This document shows, piece by piece, positions 51,606-64,000 of a stretch of 64,000 nucleotides of DNA. Numbering within the stretch: position 1 is the stretch's first letter; every line of letters begins with the position of its first letter. The position numbers and the translations under genes are program-made. Under the pieces are notes generated by a model. That model was not told where the DNA came from and searched no databases. It worked only from the letters and a program-made list of their open reading frames with translations. Source of the stretch: Achromobacter pulmonis (lineage in GTDB: Bacteria > Pseudomonadota > Gammaproteobacteria > Burkholderiales > Burkholderiaceae_B); contig NZ_CADIJV010000003.1 in the NCBI RefSeq assembly GCF_902859765.1, forward strand, positions 124,001 to 188,000, read 5' to 3'.

Positions 51606-53504
51606 CTACTTGCCGAACGCGAAGGACGCTTCGTCCTGATCCTGCTCCTCGCCGGCGGCCGGCGCCGGCAGGGGGCGGGCGCCATCGGCCAGCAGTTCCG
51701 CCTGCGTCAGGCCCTTGGTCAGTTCCAGGGCCTGGCGCTCGAACAGGCGCCGGTACAGGCCGCCCTGCAAGCGGATCAACTGGTCATGGCTGCCTTCCTC
51801 GATGATGCGGCCGCGGTCCATCACCAGCAGGCGGTCGAGCGCGCGCACCGTGGACAGCCGGTGCGCCACCACCAGCGTGCTGCGGCCGACCATCAAGCGC
51901 TCCATGGCCTGCTGGATCAGCACCTCGCTCTCGCTGTCCAGGCTCGACGTGGCCTCGTCCAGGATCAGGATCGGCGCGTCCGCCAGGAAGGCCCGGGCGA
52001 TCGCCACGCGCTGGCGCTCACCGCCCGACAGCTTGACGCCGCGCTCGCCCACCAGCGTTGCGTAGCCCTTGGGCAAGGCCATGATGAAGTCATGCGCGCT
52101 GGCCTGCCGCGCCGCCTGCTCGATCTCGGCCTGCGAGGCGCCGGGGCGGGCGTAGGCGATGTTCTCGGCCAGGGTGCGGTGAAACAGCACCGGCTCCTGC
52201 TGCACGATCGCGATCTGGCTGCGCAGCGAGGCCTGCCTGACCTGGGCGATGTCCTGCCCGTCGATGGTGATGCGGCCGCCGTTGACGTCGTACAGGCGCT
52301 GAATCAGCTTGATGAAGGTGGTCTTGCCCGAGCCCGAATGCCCGACCAGGCCGACCCGCTCCCCCGGCGCGATGCGCGCCGAGAAGCCCTCGTATAGCGG
52401 CGCTTCGTGGCGGCCATAGCGGAAGGTGACGTCCTCGAAGCGGATCTCGCCGGCCGTGACGCGCAGTGCACCGGCGCCGGGCCGGTCGTCCACGCCCAGC
52501 GGCTGCTTTTCCAGCGCGACCAGCTCTTCCATGTCGTTGACCGAGCGCTGCAGGTTGCGGATGTGCATGCCCACGTCGCGCAGGTGGCCCTGCAGCATGA
52601 AGAACATGGTCAGGGCGAAGGTGATGTCGCCGACGCTGGCCTGGTTGCGCGACCACAGCCAGAGCGATGCGCCCAGGATGCCGGCCTGCATTGCCACCAG
52701 CATCGCGCCCTGCACGCCGCCGTTGAACGTGGCGCGAATCCAGGTGCGGCGCGTGCGGCGGCGCCACTTGTCGACCACCCGGTCCAGGCGCGCTTCCTCG
52801 CGGGTCTCGGCGCCGAAGGCCTTGACCACGGGGTTGCAGCTGACCGCGTCGGCCAGCGCGCCGCCCATGCGCGTGTCCCAGGCATTGCCCAGCCGCGCCG
52901 CCGGCGCCACGTAGCCCAGCGACAGTGTCGCCGTGACCGCGATGTACAGCACCGACCCGATGCCCACCACCAGGCCCATCACCGGCCAGTGGATGCCCAG
53001 CAGCACGGTGGCGCCAAGCAGCATGATGATCGACGGCAGCAGCGCCACCAGCAGCGTGTCGTTCAGCAGGTCCACCGCCCACATGCCGCGGGTGATCTTG
53101 CGCACGGTCGAGCCGGCGAAGCTGTTGGCGTGCCAGTCGGTGGAAAAGCGCTGCACCCGGTAGAAAGCATTGGAGACCATGCCGTTCATCATCTTCAGGG
53201 TGAAGACGATGATGTTCTGGAACACGGCCTGGCGCAGCAGCGTGGCGCCGATGCCCAGCGCGATCAGCAGCCAGAACGCGGTGATGGCCGCGCCCCAGAC
53301 CTGCGCGTCGGCCGCGGCGCCGGAAGCCACCGCGTCGACCAGCCGGCCCGCGTACAGCGGGGTCAGCACGTCGGCCACGGCCGACAGCAGCGCCAGCGCG
53401 ACGATGAAAGCGGTGCGCCACGGCTGGGCGCGCCAATAGCGGAAGGTAAAGCCGAGGACGTCCTTGAAGGCTTGTCCTCGCAGATCGATTTTTGTTCGAT
53501 TCAT
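51606..53504 (-). CDS. ABC exporter, fused membrane and ATPase domains
   Basis: The 632-residue half-transporter has six helices (about residues 35-330) and an ATPase domain with Walker [10 protein letters not shown], signature [14 protein letters not shown] and Walker [11 protein letters not shown], followed by the H-loop VVAHRLSTV. It would work as a homodimer for lipid, peptide or drug export. A C-terminal extension of about 40 residues (after [12 protein letters not shown]) is acidic and alanine/proline-rich, and is not part of the normal fold. No partner or accessory genes are adjacent. Confidence 0.9.
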   Translation of the reverse strand: MNRTKIDLRGQAFKDVLGFTFRYWRAQPWRTAFIVALALLSAVADVLTPLYAGRLVDAVASGAAADAQVWGAAITAFWLLIALGIGATLLRQAVFQNIIVFTLKMMNGMVSNAFYRVQRFSTDWHANSFAGSTVRKITRGMWAVDLLNDTLLVALLPSIIMLLGATVLLGIHWPVMGLVVGIGSVLYIAVTATLSLGYVAPAARLGNAWDTRMGGALADAVSCNPVVKAFGAETREEARLDRVVDKWRRRTRRTWIRATFNGGVQGAMLVAMQAGILGASLWLWSRNQASVGDITFALTMFFMLQGHLRDVGMHIRNLQRSVNDMEELVALEKQPLGVDDRPGAGALRVTAGEIRFEDVTFRYGRHEAPLYEGFSARIAPGERVGLVGHSGSGKTTFIKLIQRLYDVNGGRITIDGQDIAQVRQASLRSQIAIVQQEPVLFHRTLAENIAYARPGASQAEIEQAARQASAHDFIMALPKGYATLVGERGVKLSGGERQRVAIARAFLADAPILILDEATSSLDSESEVLIQQAMERLMVGRSTLVVAHRLSTVRALDRLLVMDRGRIIEEGSHDQLIRLQGGLYRRLFERQALELTKGLTQAELLADGARPLPAPAAGEEQDQDEASFAFGK

Positions 53505-53773
53505 TGCGATCGCCCGGCAACGCGAAGGCGCCGGATTCCTTGTGGGAAGAAGGTGATACGACCTGCGCCTCGCGGCGCGGGCATTGCGTTCAGGGGGGTA
53601 GGGCGGGCACGGCGGACCAGTCGCCAGGTCGTCTGGCGATGGGGCCGCGCGGGCGACGACTTAATGGCGTCGCGGAGATACGCGCGGGATGGCGGTATGC
53701 GGATTCATCATCTTGCGCCTCCCAGGTGTAGGTGAAGGAAAAAAAGAATGGGCACAGGCCCGAATTGAAGATT

Positions 53774-54772
53774 CTATAGAAGTGGTGTAAGCGCATCAAC
53801 CGCGCCGGCGGTGGGGGATTGCGCCATGTGGGTTTTTTTCCACGGCGCGGGCTGCTTGGGCCGGAATGCGGCGAACTCGCTCCAGCATTGCCGGGTGAAG
53901 GTGTACAGCGCATCCTGCGCCTTCAGCGGGCTGCGGCCGGCCAGGCGGGCCAGGGCGTAGTGGCCCTGGCGTTGGGGGTCGGGCGCGAGCGGCACTTCGA
54001 CCAGCAGGCCGGCTTCCTGTTGCGGGCGGGTGATGCAGAGGACGCCGAGCAATAGCGTGTCGGTGGTGAGGGCCAGGCGCGCCAGGGCGTCGAGGTTCTC
54101 GCAGCGCACGGTGACCATCTGCTCGGGCGCGCCGGCGGGGCCGAGGGTTTCGGCCAGGCGCAGGGACACTTCGGGGCTCAGGGTGCTGGAGGCGACGGGA
54201 TATTGACGGATGTGGTCGATGGTGGGGCGGCGGTGGGCCAGAATGGGATGGCCGGCGCGGCACACCACGCCGGCCCGCAGGGGAGCGAGCGGGCGGGTCT
54301 CGAGGTCGGCCGCGCTGTAGAGCATGCGGGCGTCGCAGACCATCGCATCGATGCGTTCGGCGCGCAGCAGCTCCAGCAGGGCGCCGGTGGCGCCGAGCTC
54401 GGTGGTGACGCGCACATGAGGGTGATGGGTCGCCATGTGCGCCAGGAAGGGCGTCAGCAGCAGCGAGGCGGGGGCGGGGCTCAGGCCGATCGACAGGGTG
54501 CCGGATTCGCCGCCGGCCAGGGTCTTGAGTTCGCGGCGCAGCTCGGTTTCCTCGTAGCGCATGCGGCGGGCGCGTTCGGCCACGCAGGCGCCGTAGGGGG
54601 TCAGCCGCACCTGGCGGGTGCCGCGGTCCAGCAGCGGCAGGCCCAGTTCGGCTTCCAGTGCCTGGATGCTGCGGCTGAGCGCGGGCTGGGACAGGTTGAC
54701 CTTGTCGGCGGCGCGCGAAAAGGTGCCGTGTTCGACCACCGCGAGCAGGTGCTTGAGTTTCTGAAAGTCCAT
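53774..54772 (-). CDS. LysR-family transcriptional regulator
   Basis: The 332-residue protein starts MDFQKLKHLLAVVEHGTFSRAADKVNLSQPALSRSIQALEAELGLPLLDR, a LysR HTH, with a substrate-binding effector domain after it. It is divergent from the penicillin G acylase gene across a 151-base gap containing near-repeats of ATGAATCA (54784-54807), so it is the likely acylase regulator. The C-terminal tail (about 30 residues after SEFAAFRPKQ) is longer than usual. Confidence 0.88.
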   Translation of the reverse strand: MDFQKLKHLLAVVEHGTFSRAADKVNLSQPALSRSIQALEAELGLPLLDRGTRQVRLTPYGACVAERARRMRYEETELRRELKTLAGGESGTLSIGLSPAPASLLLTPFLAHMATHHPHVRVTTELGATGALLELLRAERIDAMVCDARMLYSAADLETRPLAPLRAGVVCRAGHPILAHRRPTIDHIRQYPVASSTLSPEVSLRLAETLGPAGAPEQMVTVRCENLDALARLALTTDTLLLGVLCITRPQQEAGLLVEVPLAPDPQRQGHYALARLAGRSPLKAQDALYTFTRQCWSEFAAFRPKQPAPWKKTHMAQSPTAGAVDALTPLL

Positions 54773-57480
54773 GTTGCAACCGCATGAATCATATGAATCA
54801 AATGCATTGGAATTATAGTTGGCGGCTCCGTATCATGGTTCGCGGACGGCGCCCGGCAGAGGCGCCGCCGATCGCCCGCGGCAGGCTCGCGGCGCGGACC
54901 CATTCGATACGGAGACAGATTCAATGAAGCAGCAATGGTTGTCGGCCGCCCTGTTGGCGGCCAGTTCGTGCCTGCCCGCGATGGCGGCGCAGCCGGTGGC
55001 GCCAGCCGCCGGCCAGACGTCCGAGGCGGTTGCGGCACGGCCCCAAACCGCCGATGGCAAGGTCACGATCCGGCGCGATGCCTACGGCATGCCGCATGTC
55101 TATGCCGACACGGTGTACGGCATCTTCTACGGCTACGGCTACGCGGTGGCGCAGGACCGGCTGTTCCAGATGGAGATGGCGCGGCGCAGCACCCAGGGCC
55201 GGGTGGCCGAGGTGCTGGGCGCCTCGATGGTGGGCTTCGACAAGTCGATCCGCGCCAATTTCTCGCCCGAGCGCATCCAGCGCCAGTTGGCGGCGCTGCC
55301 GGCCGCCGACCGCCAGGTGCTGGACGGCTACGCGGCTGGCATGAACGCCTGGCTGGCGCGGGTGCGGGCCCAGCCGGGCCAACTGATGCCCAAGGAATTC
55401 AATGACCTGGGTTTCGCGCCGGCCGACTGGACCGCCTACGACGTGGCGATGATCTTCGTCGGCACCATGGCCAACCGCTTTTCGGACGCCAACAGCGAGA
55501 TCGACAACCTGGCGCTGCTGACGGCGTTGAAGGACCGGCATGGCGCCGCCGATGCCATGCGCATCTTCAACCAGTTGCGCTGGCTGACCGACAGCCGCGC
55601 GCCGACCACGGTGCCGGCCGAAGCGGGCAGCTACCAGCCGCCGGTGTTCCAGCCGGACGGCGCGGACCCGCTGGCCTACGCGCTGCCGCGCTACGACGGC
55701 ACGCCGCCGATGCTCGAGCGGGTGGTGCGCGACCCGGCCACGCGGGGCGTGGTCGACGGCGCGCCGGCGACGCTGCGGGCGCAACTGGCCGCCCAATACG
55801 CGCAATCGGGCCAGCCCGGCATCGCCGGCTTTCCGACCACCAGCAATATGTGGATCGTGGGCCGCGACCACGCCAAGGACGCGCGCTCGATCCTGCTGAA
55901 CGGCCCGCAGTTCGGCTGGTGGAATCCGGCCTATACCTACGGCATCGGCTTGCACGGCGCCGGCTTCGACGTGGTCGGCAACACGCCGTTCGCCTATCCC
56001 AGCATTCTGTTCGGCCACAATGCACACGTGACGTGGGGCTCGACCGCGGGCTTCGGCGATGACGTCGACATCTTTGCCGAAAAGCTCGATCCCGCCGACC
56101 GCACGCGCTATTTCCACGACGGCCAATGGAAGACGCTGGAAAAGCGCACCGACCTGATCCTGGTGAAGGACGCGGCGCCAGTGACGCTGGACGTGTACCG
56201 CAGCGTGCATGGCCTGATCGTCAAGTTCGACGACGCGCAGCACGTGGCCTACGCCAAGGCGCGCGCCTGGGAAGGCTATGAACTGCAATCGCTGATGGCC
56301 TGGACCCGCAAGACGCAATCGGCCAACTGGGAACAGTGGAAGGCGCAGGCGGCGCGCCATGCGCTGACCATCAACTGGTACTACGCCGACGACCGCGGCA
56401 ACATCGGCTACGCGCACACGGGCTTCTATCCCAGGCGCCGTCCGGGCCACGATCCGCGCCTGCCGGTGCCCGGCACCGGCGAGATGGACTGGCTGGGCCT
56501 GCTGCCGTTCTCCACCAATCCGCAGGTCTACAACCCGCGCCAGGGCTTCATCGCCAACTGGAACAACCAGCCGATGCGCGGCTACCCGTCCACCGACCTG
56601 TTCGCCATCGTCTGGGGCCAGGCCGACCGCTACGCCGAGATCGAGACGCGCCTGAAGGCCATGACCGCGAACGGCGGCAAGGTCAGCGCGCAGCAGATGT
56701 GGGACCTGATCCGCACCACCAGCTACGCCGACGTCAACCGCCGTCATTTCCTGCCGTTCCTGCAACGCGCGGTGCAAGGGCTGCCGGCGGATGATCCGCG
56801 CGTGCGCCTGGTGGCCGGCCTGGCGGCCTGGGACGGCATGATGACCAGCGAGCGCCAACCGGGTTACTTCGACAACGCCGGCCCGGCGGTCATGGACGCG
56901 TGGCTGCGCGCCATGCTGCGGCGCACGCTGGCCGACGAGATGCCGGCCGACTTCTTCAAGTGGTACAGCGCCACCGGCTACCCGACACCGCAGGCGCCGG
57001 CCACCGGCTCGCTCAACCTGACCACCGGCGTCAAGGTGCTGTTCAACGCCCTGGCCGGGCCCGAGGCTGGCGTGCCGCAGCGCTATGACTTCTTCAACGG
57101 CGCGCGCGCCGACGACGTCATCCTCGCGGCGCTGGACGATGCGCTGGCGGCGCTGCGCCAGGCCTATGGCCAGGATCCGGCGGCATGGAAGATCCCGGCG
57201 CCGCCGATGGTGTTCGCGCCCAAGAACTTCCTGGGCGTGCCGCAGGCCGACGCCAAGGCGGTGCTGCGCTATCGGGCCACGCAGAACCGCGGCACCGAGA
57301 ACAACATGACGGTGTTCGACGGCAAATCGGTGCGCGCGGTGGATGTGGTGGCGCCGGGGCAGAGCGGCTTCGTCGCCCCGGACGGCACGCCGTCACCGCA
57401 CACCCGCGACCAGTTCGACCTGTACAACACCTTCGGCAGCAAACGGGTGTGGTTCACGGCCGATGAGGTGCGGCGCAACG

Positions 57481-61095
<3,615 letters not shown>

Positions 61096-61165
61096 ATCAA
61101 TGCTCCCTCCAGAGCCTGCATGGTCACGCATCCGGCGCCCGCGCGATAGCGATAGTTATTCAATC

Positions 61166-61190
61166 ATGGGTTGAGATAAACTCAACCCAT
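61166..61190. promoter_or_regulatory. Palindrome covering the LysR start codon
   Basis: ATGGGTTGAG (61166-61175), ATAAA, and CTCAACCCAT (61181-61190) form a perfect 10-bp inverted repeat. The last two bases are the AT of the LysR start codon. It contains a T-N11-A LysR motif, so LysR binding would both autorepress its gene and act on the divergent ABC exporter gene 71 bases away. The repeat could also fold in the leader RNA. Confidence 0.65.
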
Positions 61191-62160
61191 GTCGCCCCTG
61201 CCCACCCATACGCCACCGCTGGCGGCGCTGCGCGCCTTCGAGGCCGTCGCCCGCCTGGGCAGCCTCAGCCGCGCCGCGGCCGAGCTCAATGTCACCAAGA
61301 GCGCCGTCAGCCATCAGCTGCGCGCGCTGGAGACCGATCTGGGGGTGAGCCTGCTGCGCCGGGGCGGCACGGTGCGCCGCGCCGAAACCACCGAGGCCGG
61401 CGCCGCGCTGCTGGTGTCGGTACAACAGGCCTTGACCCTGCTGGAGACCGCCTGCCGCCATGCCCGCAGCAGCGCGCGCGGCAAGCGGCGCTATAACCTG
61501 AATGTCTCGGCCAACCCGTCGCTGGCCGCGCTGTGGCTGGCGCCGCGCATCGGCCGCTTCATCGAACTGCACCCGGATATCGACATCCAGGTGTTCCTCC
61601 ACGCCAGCCAGGAACCTGCCTGGAAGGCGCAGGACATCGACCTGGCCTTTCTGCACGTGCGCGACCTTGGTCCGCACCTGGCGGCGCCGGGCGATATTCC
61701 GTTGATGACCGAAACCGTGGTGCCGGTATGCAGCCCGGCGCTGGTCGCGGCCGATGAACGCGATGATCCGGCCGTCTTCACGCGCCATCGCTGGCTGGAG
61801 GAAAAGCACGTCGACAGTCCCGAGACCGACTGGCGCACCTGGCGCCCGCGTCTTGGGCTGCCGGAAAGCGCCGGCCAGGACCCGTTGGTGCTGAGCGGCC
61901 TGAGCACGGTGGTGGCGGCGGCCGCGGCCGGCGTCGGCATCGCGTTGGGACGCGCGCCGCTGGTCGACGAGGAACTGGCCAGCGGCCGGCTGGTGGCGCT
62001 GACGCCGGGCCTGCGCATGCCGGGATCGTGGGGCTACGTGATGCGCGTCCATGCCAACCGGCCGATGGACGCGTCGCTGCCGGCGCTGGTGGAATTCCTG
62101 GCCGAAGAAGGGCGGGGCGCAACGCTGTCCTGGCGCCCGCCGGGCGCGGCGCAACCCTAG
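61189..62160 (+). CDS. LysR-family transcriptional regulator, GcvA-like
   Basis: The 323-residue protein begins MSPLPTHTPPLAALRAFEAVARLGSLSRAAAELNVTKSAVSHQLRALETDLGVSLLRR, the GcvA-like LysR HTH, and has a C-terminal effector domain. It is divergent from the fused ABC exporter, the probable target. The start codon lies inside the palindrome described above, and no separate ribosome site is visible because the region is taken up by that repeat; AGATAAACT is the nearest purine-rich stretch. Confidence 0.87.
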   Translation: MSPLPTHTPPLAALRAFEAVARLGSLSRAAAELNVTKSAVSHQLRALETDLGVSLLRRGGTVRRAETTEAGAALLVSVQQALTLLETACRHARSSARGKRRYNLNVSANPSLAALWLAPRIGRFIELHPDIDIQVFLHASQEPAWKAQDIDLAFLHVRDLGPHLAAPGDIPLMTETVVPVCSPALVAADERDDPAVFTRHRWLEEKHVDSPETDWRTWRPRLGLPESAGQDPLVLSGLSTVVAAAAAGVGIALGRAPLVDEELASGRLVALTPGLRMPGSWGYVMRVHANRPMDASLPALVEFLAEEGRGATLSWRPPGAAQP

Positions 62161-62316
62161 CGCGATCCGCGCTGCGGGCGCCTATCCATGCCACCGCCCT
62201 GGCGCCGTTGCCATGCCCTCGCTTTCCCTGAACTGCTTCTACTCAATATTCGTCGCGCTGATATAACGCGCGCCTGGACCGGTGCGCGCCACACTGCCGC
62301 CATTGCCTCCTGGAGC

Positions 62317-63510
62317 ATGGCCGTGAAAAGTTATGACGTGATCGTGATCGGCGCCGGCGTGGTCGGCGCCTCGGTCGCCTTCCATCTGGCCGCCCTGGGC
62401 GCCCGCAATGTGCTGGTGCTGGACCGCGCCACCATCGGCGCCGGCACGACGGCGCAGTCGTCGGGCATCCTGCGCACCCACTATTCGGTGCGCGAGAACG
62501 TCGAGCTGGCGCGGCGTTCGTGGGGCGCCTTCACCGATTTTGCCGCCTATGTGGGCGATGACGACGCCGCCAGCGGCCTGGTCCGCTGCGGCTACCTGAT
62601 AGCCGCGGCCGACGACGACAAGCGCGCGCCGCTGGCCGCCGCGCTGGCGCAGCAGCGCGCGCTGGGCATTCCGGTGCAAGAGCTGGACGCGGCCCAGGCG
62701 CGCGAACTGCTGCCGATCGCCGACTTCGCCGATGCCGCGCTGATCGGCTTCGAGCCCGAGGCGGGCTTCGCGGACGCCTACCTGGTCGCCACCAGTTTCG
62801 CGCGCGCCGCGCGCCGGCGCGGCGTGACAATCCGCGAACATGTCGCCGTGCGTGGTCTGTTGATGCGGGACGGCCGCGTGACCGGCGTGCGCACCGCCGA
62901 GGGCGACTACGCCAGCGCCGTGGTCGTCAGCACGCAGAACATCTGGACCGCCGAACTGGCGGCGTGGACCGGCGTGGCGATGCCGCTGGCGCCCGAACGC
63001 CACGCGGTGCTGGCGCTGGAATGCGCCGCCGCGCCCTATGCCTACACCATGCCCGTCTACAAGGACCTGGCCTCGCCCGGCATGCTCTATTGCCGCAGCT
63101 ATGGCGGCACCCAGATGCTGGTCAGCGAAGGCACGCAGGGCGAAAGGCTGGCGGCCGGCGAGGCGGAGCAGGGCGACGTGCCGCTGGACTACGTGGCCGC
63201 GGTCGGCGAACAGGTGGCCGCGCGCTTTCCGGCCTATGCCGAGGCCGGCCTGGCTGCGTCGTGGACGGGCGTGTATGACGTCACCCCCGACTGGAATCCC
63301 GTGCTGGGACGCATCGCGGGGGTGGAGGGGCTGGTGGCCGGATTCGGTTTTTCCGGACACGGCTTCAAGCTGTCGCCGGCGGTGGGAAGGATGCTGGCGC
63401 AGGAAGCGCTGGGGCTGGCGCCCGACGTCTCGCTGGCGCCATACGCGCTGGCGCGCTTCGAGCGCGGCGCGCTGCTGACGGGACGCTACGGGCGCGGCGC
63501 GGTGTCGTGA
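62317..63510 (+). CDS. FAD-dependent amine/amino-acid oxidoreductase, DadA/SoxB-like
   Basis: The 397-residue protein has an N-terminal dinucleotide-binding site (DVIVIGAGVVGASVAFHLAALGARNVLVLDRATIGAGTTAQSSGIL) and the DAO-family C-terminus (DWNPVLGRIAGVEGLVAGFGFSGHGFKLSPAVGRMLAQEAL). It oxidises an amine or N-methyl amino acid with FAD, as sarcosine oxidase or D-amino acid dehydrogenase do. GGAG at 62312 is only one base from the ATG, so a GTG at 62323 (giving MKSYDVIV) may be the real start. It faces a LysR gene downstream. The substrate is unknown. Confidence 0.87.
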   Translation: MAVKSYDVIVIGAGVVGASVAFHLAALGARNVLVLDRATIGAGTTAQSSGILRTHYSVRENVELARRSWGAFTDFAAYVGDDDAASGLVRCGYLIAAADDDKRAPLAAALAQQRALGIPVQELDAAQARELLPIADFADAALIGFEPEAGFADAYLVATSFARAARRRGVTIREHVAVRGLLMRDGRVTGVRTAEGDYASAVVVSTQNIWTAELAAWTGVAMPLAPERHAVLALECAAAPYAYTMPVYKDLASPGMLYCRSYGGTQMLVSEGTQGERLAAGEAEQGDVPLDYVAAVGEQVAARFPAYAEAGLAASWTGVYDVTPDWNPVLGRIAGVEGLVAGFGFSGHGFKLSPAVGRMLAQEALGLAPDVSLAPYALARFERGALLTGRYGRGAVS

Positions 63511-63547
63511 TGAGGCAGGCGCGCGCCGCCATGCCGCATCGATGGAT

Positions 63548-64000
63548 TCAGCGCCGCAGGCTGCGCCACAGCGTGGCCGACGGCAGGCCGAGGGCGGGCG
63601 CGATGTCGTGCTGCATCAGCCGTTCGACCGCCATCAGGATCACGTTGCGGGCCTCGGCCGGCAGCTTGCCGGCCTCGTGCGGCCGCGCCGCCAGGTAGAA
63701 GCTGCGGGCCAGGTCGGGCGCGTCGGCGCGGGTCTTGTCCAGACAGGGCGCCAGCGGCAGCACCCGCAACTGGTCGACGAAATGGCGCGATTGCCAGATG
63801 CACAGCGGCGTGCTGATCGCAAATCCCAGGCCGGCCGTGACCAGGCTGAGCAGCGGATCGGTGTTGTCGAATTCGAAGGTGCGCTCGATGAAGAGGCCGC
63901 GCGATTCGAGCAGCCGGTCGATGGCGGCGCCGATGTGGGAACGCGCGCTGTAGCGGATGAACGGGCTGCGGCGCGCCAGGTCCGCCAGCGAGTGCGCGTC
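63548..64000 (-). CDS. LysR-family regulator, C-terminal part (cut by window edge)
   Basis: The reading frame enters from the right edge without a start codon and ends at 63548. The visible 150 residues are the C-terminal half of a LysR substrate-binding domain, e.g. FEFDNTDPLLSLVTAGLGFAIS followed by TPLCIWQSRHFVDQLRVLPL and a tail ending TLWRSLRR. The DNA-binding N-terminus is outside the window. It is convergent with the FAD oxidoreductase gene and 37 bases from it. Confidence 0.8.
   Translation of the reverse strand, partial: DAHSLADLARRSPFIRYSARSHIGAAIDRLLESRGLFIERTFEFDNTDPLLSLVTAGLGFAISTPLCIWQSRHFVDQLRVLPLAPCLDKTRADAPDLARSFYLAARPHEAGKLPAEARNVILMAVERLMQHDIAPALGLPSATLWRSLRR

Overview
The window is high-GC (about two-thirds), densely coded DNA from the chromosome of a betaproteobacterium, most likely an Alcaligenaceae member such as Achromobacter or Bordetella. 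The reasons are three orphan Bug/TctC-type solute receptors, many LysR regulators each beside a small catabolic cluster, a complete ccmABCDEFGHI set, and a penicillin G acylase of the Achromobacter/Alcaligenes kind. The genus call is inference. I see no rRNA, tRNA, CRISPR array, insertion sequence or prophage.

Left part (1-17.7 kb), anaerobic respiration. After a family-6 uracil/hypoxanthine-DNA glycosylase comes a leftward ccmABCDEFGHI operon in which every junction overlaps. It is divergent from torE-torC-torA-torD (S-/N-oxide respiration: NapE/TorE-like peptide, pentaheme cytochrome, molybdoenzyme, chaperone). Next is ttrBCA (tetrathionate-reductase type). A perfect FNR box (TTGAT-N4-ATCAA) precedes torE (7734-7747) and another precedes ttrB (12583-12596), so both respiratory operons look directly oxygen-controlled. 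The ccm genes would supply haem attachment for TorC.

17.7-24.4 kb, hydroxy-acid catabolism. A dehydrogenase plus BKACE (beta-keto acid cleavage enzyme) operon is divergent from a LysR gene. An IlvD/Edd dehydratase plus GntR operon is divergent from a Bug receptor. The two divergent promoter regions share an identical 17-bp sequence holding a TGATT-N4-AATCA palindrome, which suggests one regulon.

24.7-31 kb. A convergent rpfR/rpfF pair forms a BDSF-type diffusible-signal and c-di-GMP system. Then come a siderophore receptor behind two palindromic Fur-box candidates and a HigBA-type toxin-antitoxin pair behind a 16-bp palindrome.

31-48 kb, small catabolic clusters: enoyl-CoA hydratase/CoA-transferase/LysR/Bug; an exported protein and lipoprotein pair of unknown function with a YiiX-like hydrolase; SDR/LysR/GntP permease; NUDIX; and a bidirectional cluster (cyclase-acyl-CoA ligase-GntR-substrate-binding protein against Bug-SDR-lipoprotein) around a perfect 24-bp palindrome.

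48-64 kb: two divergent DJ-1/PfpI-fold genes with overlapping starts, Lrp/LysE, a single ABC exporter, LysR/penicillin G acylase, a giant fused ABC exporter (CydDC-like), a LysR whose start codon lies in a palindrome, an FAD oxidoreductase, and a LysR gene cut by the window end.
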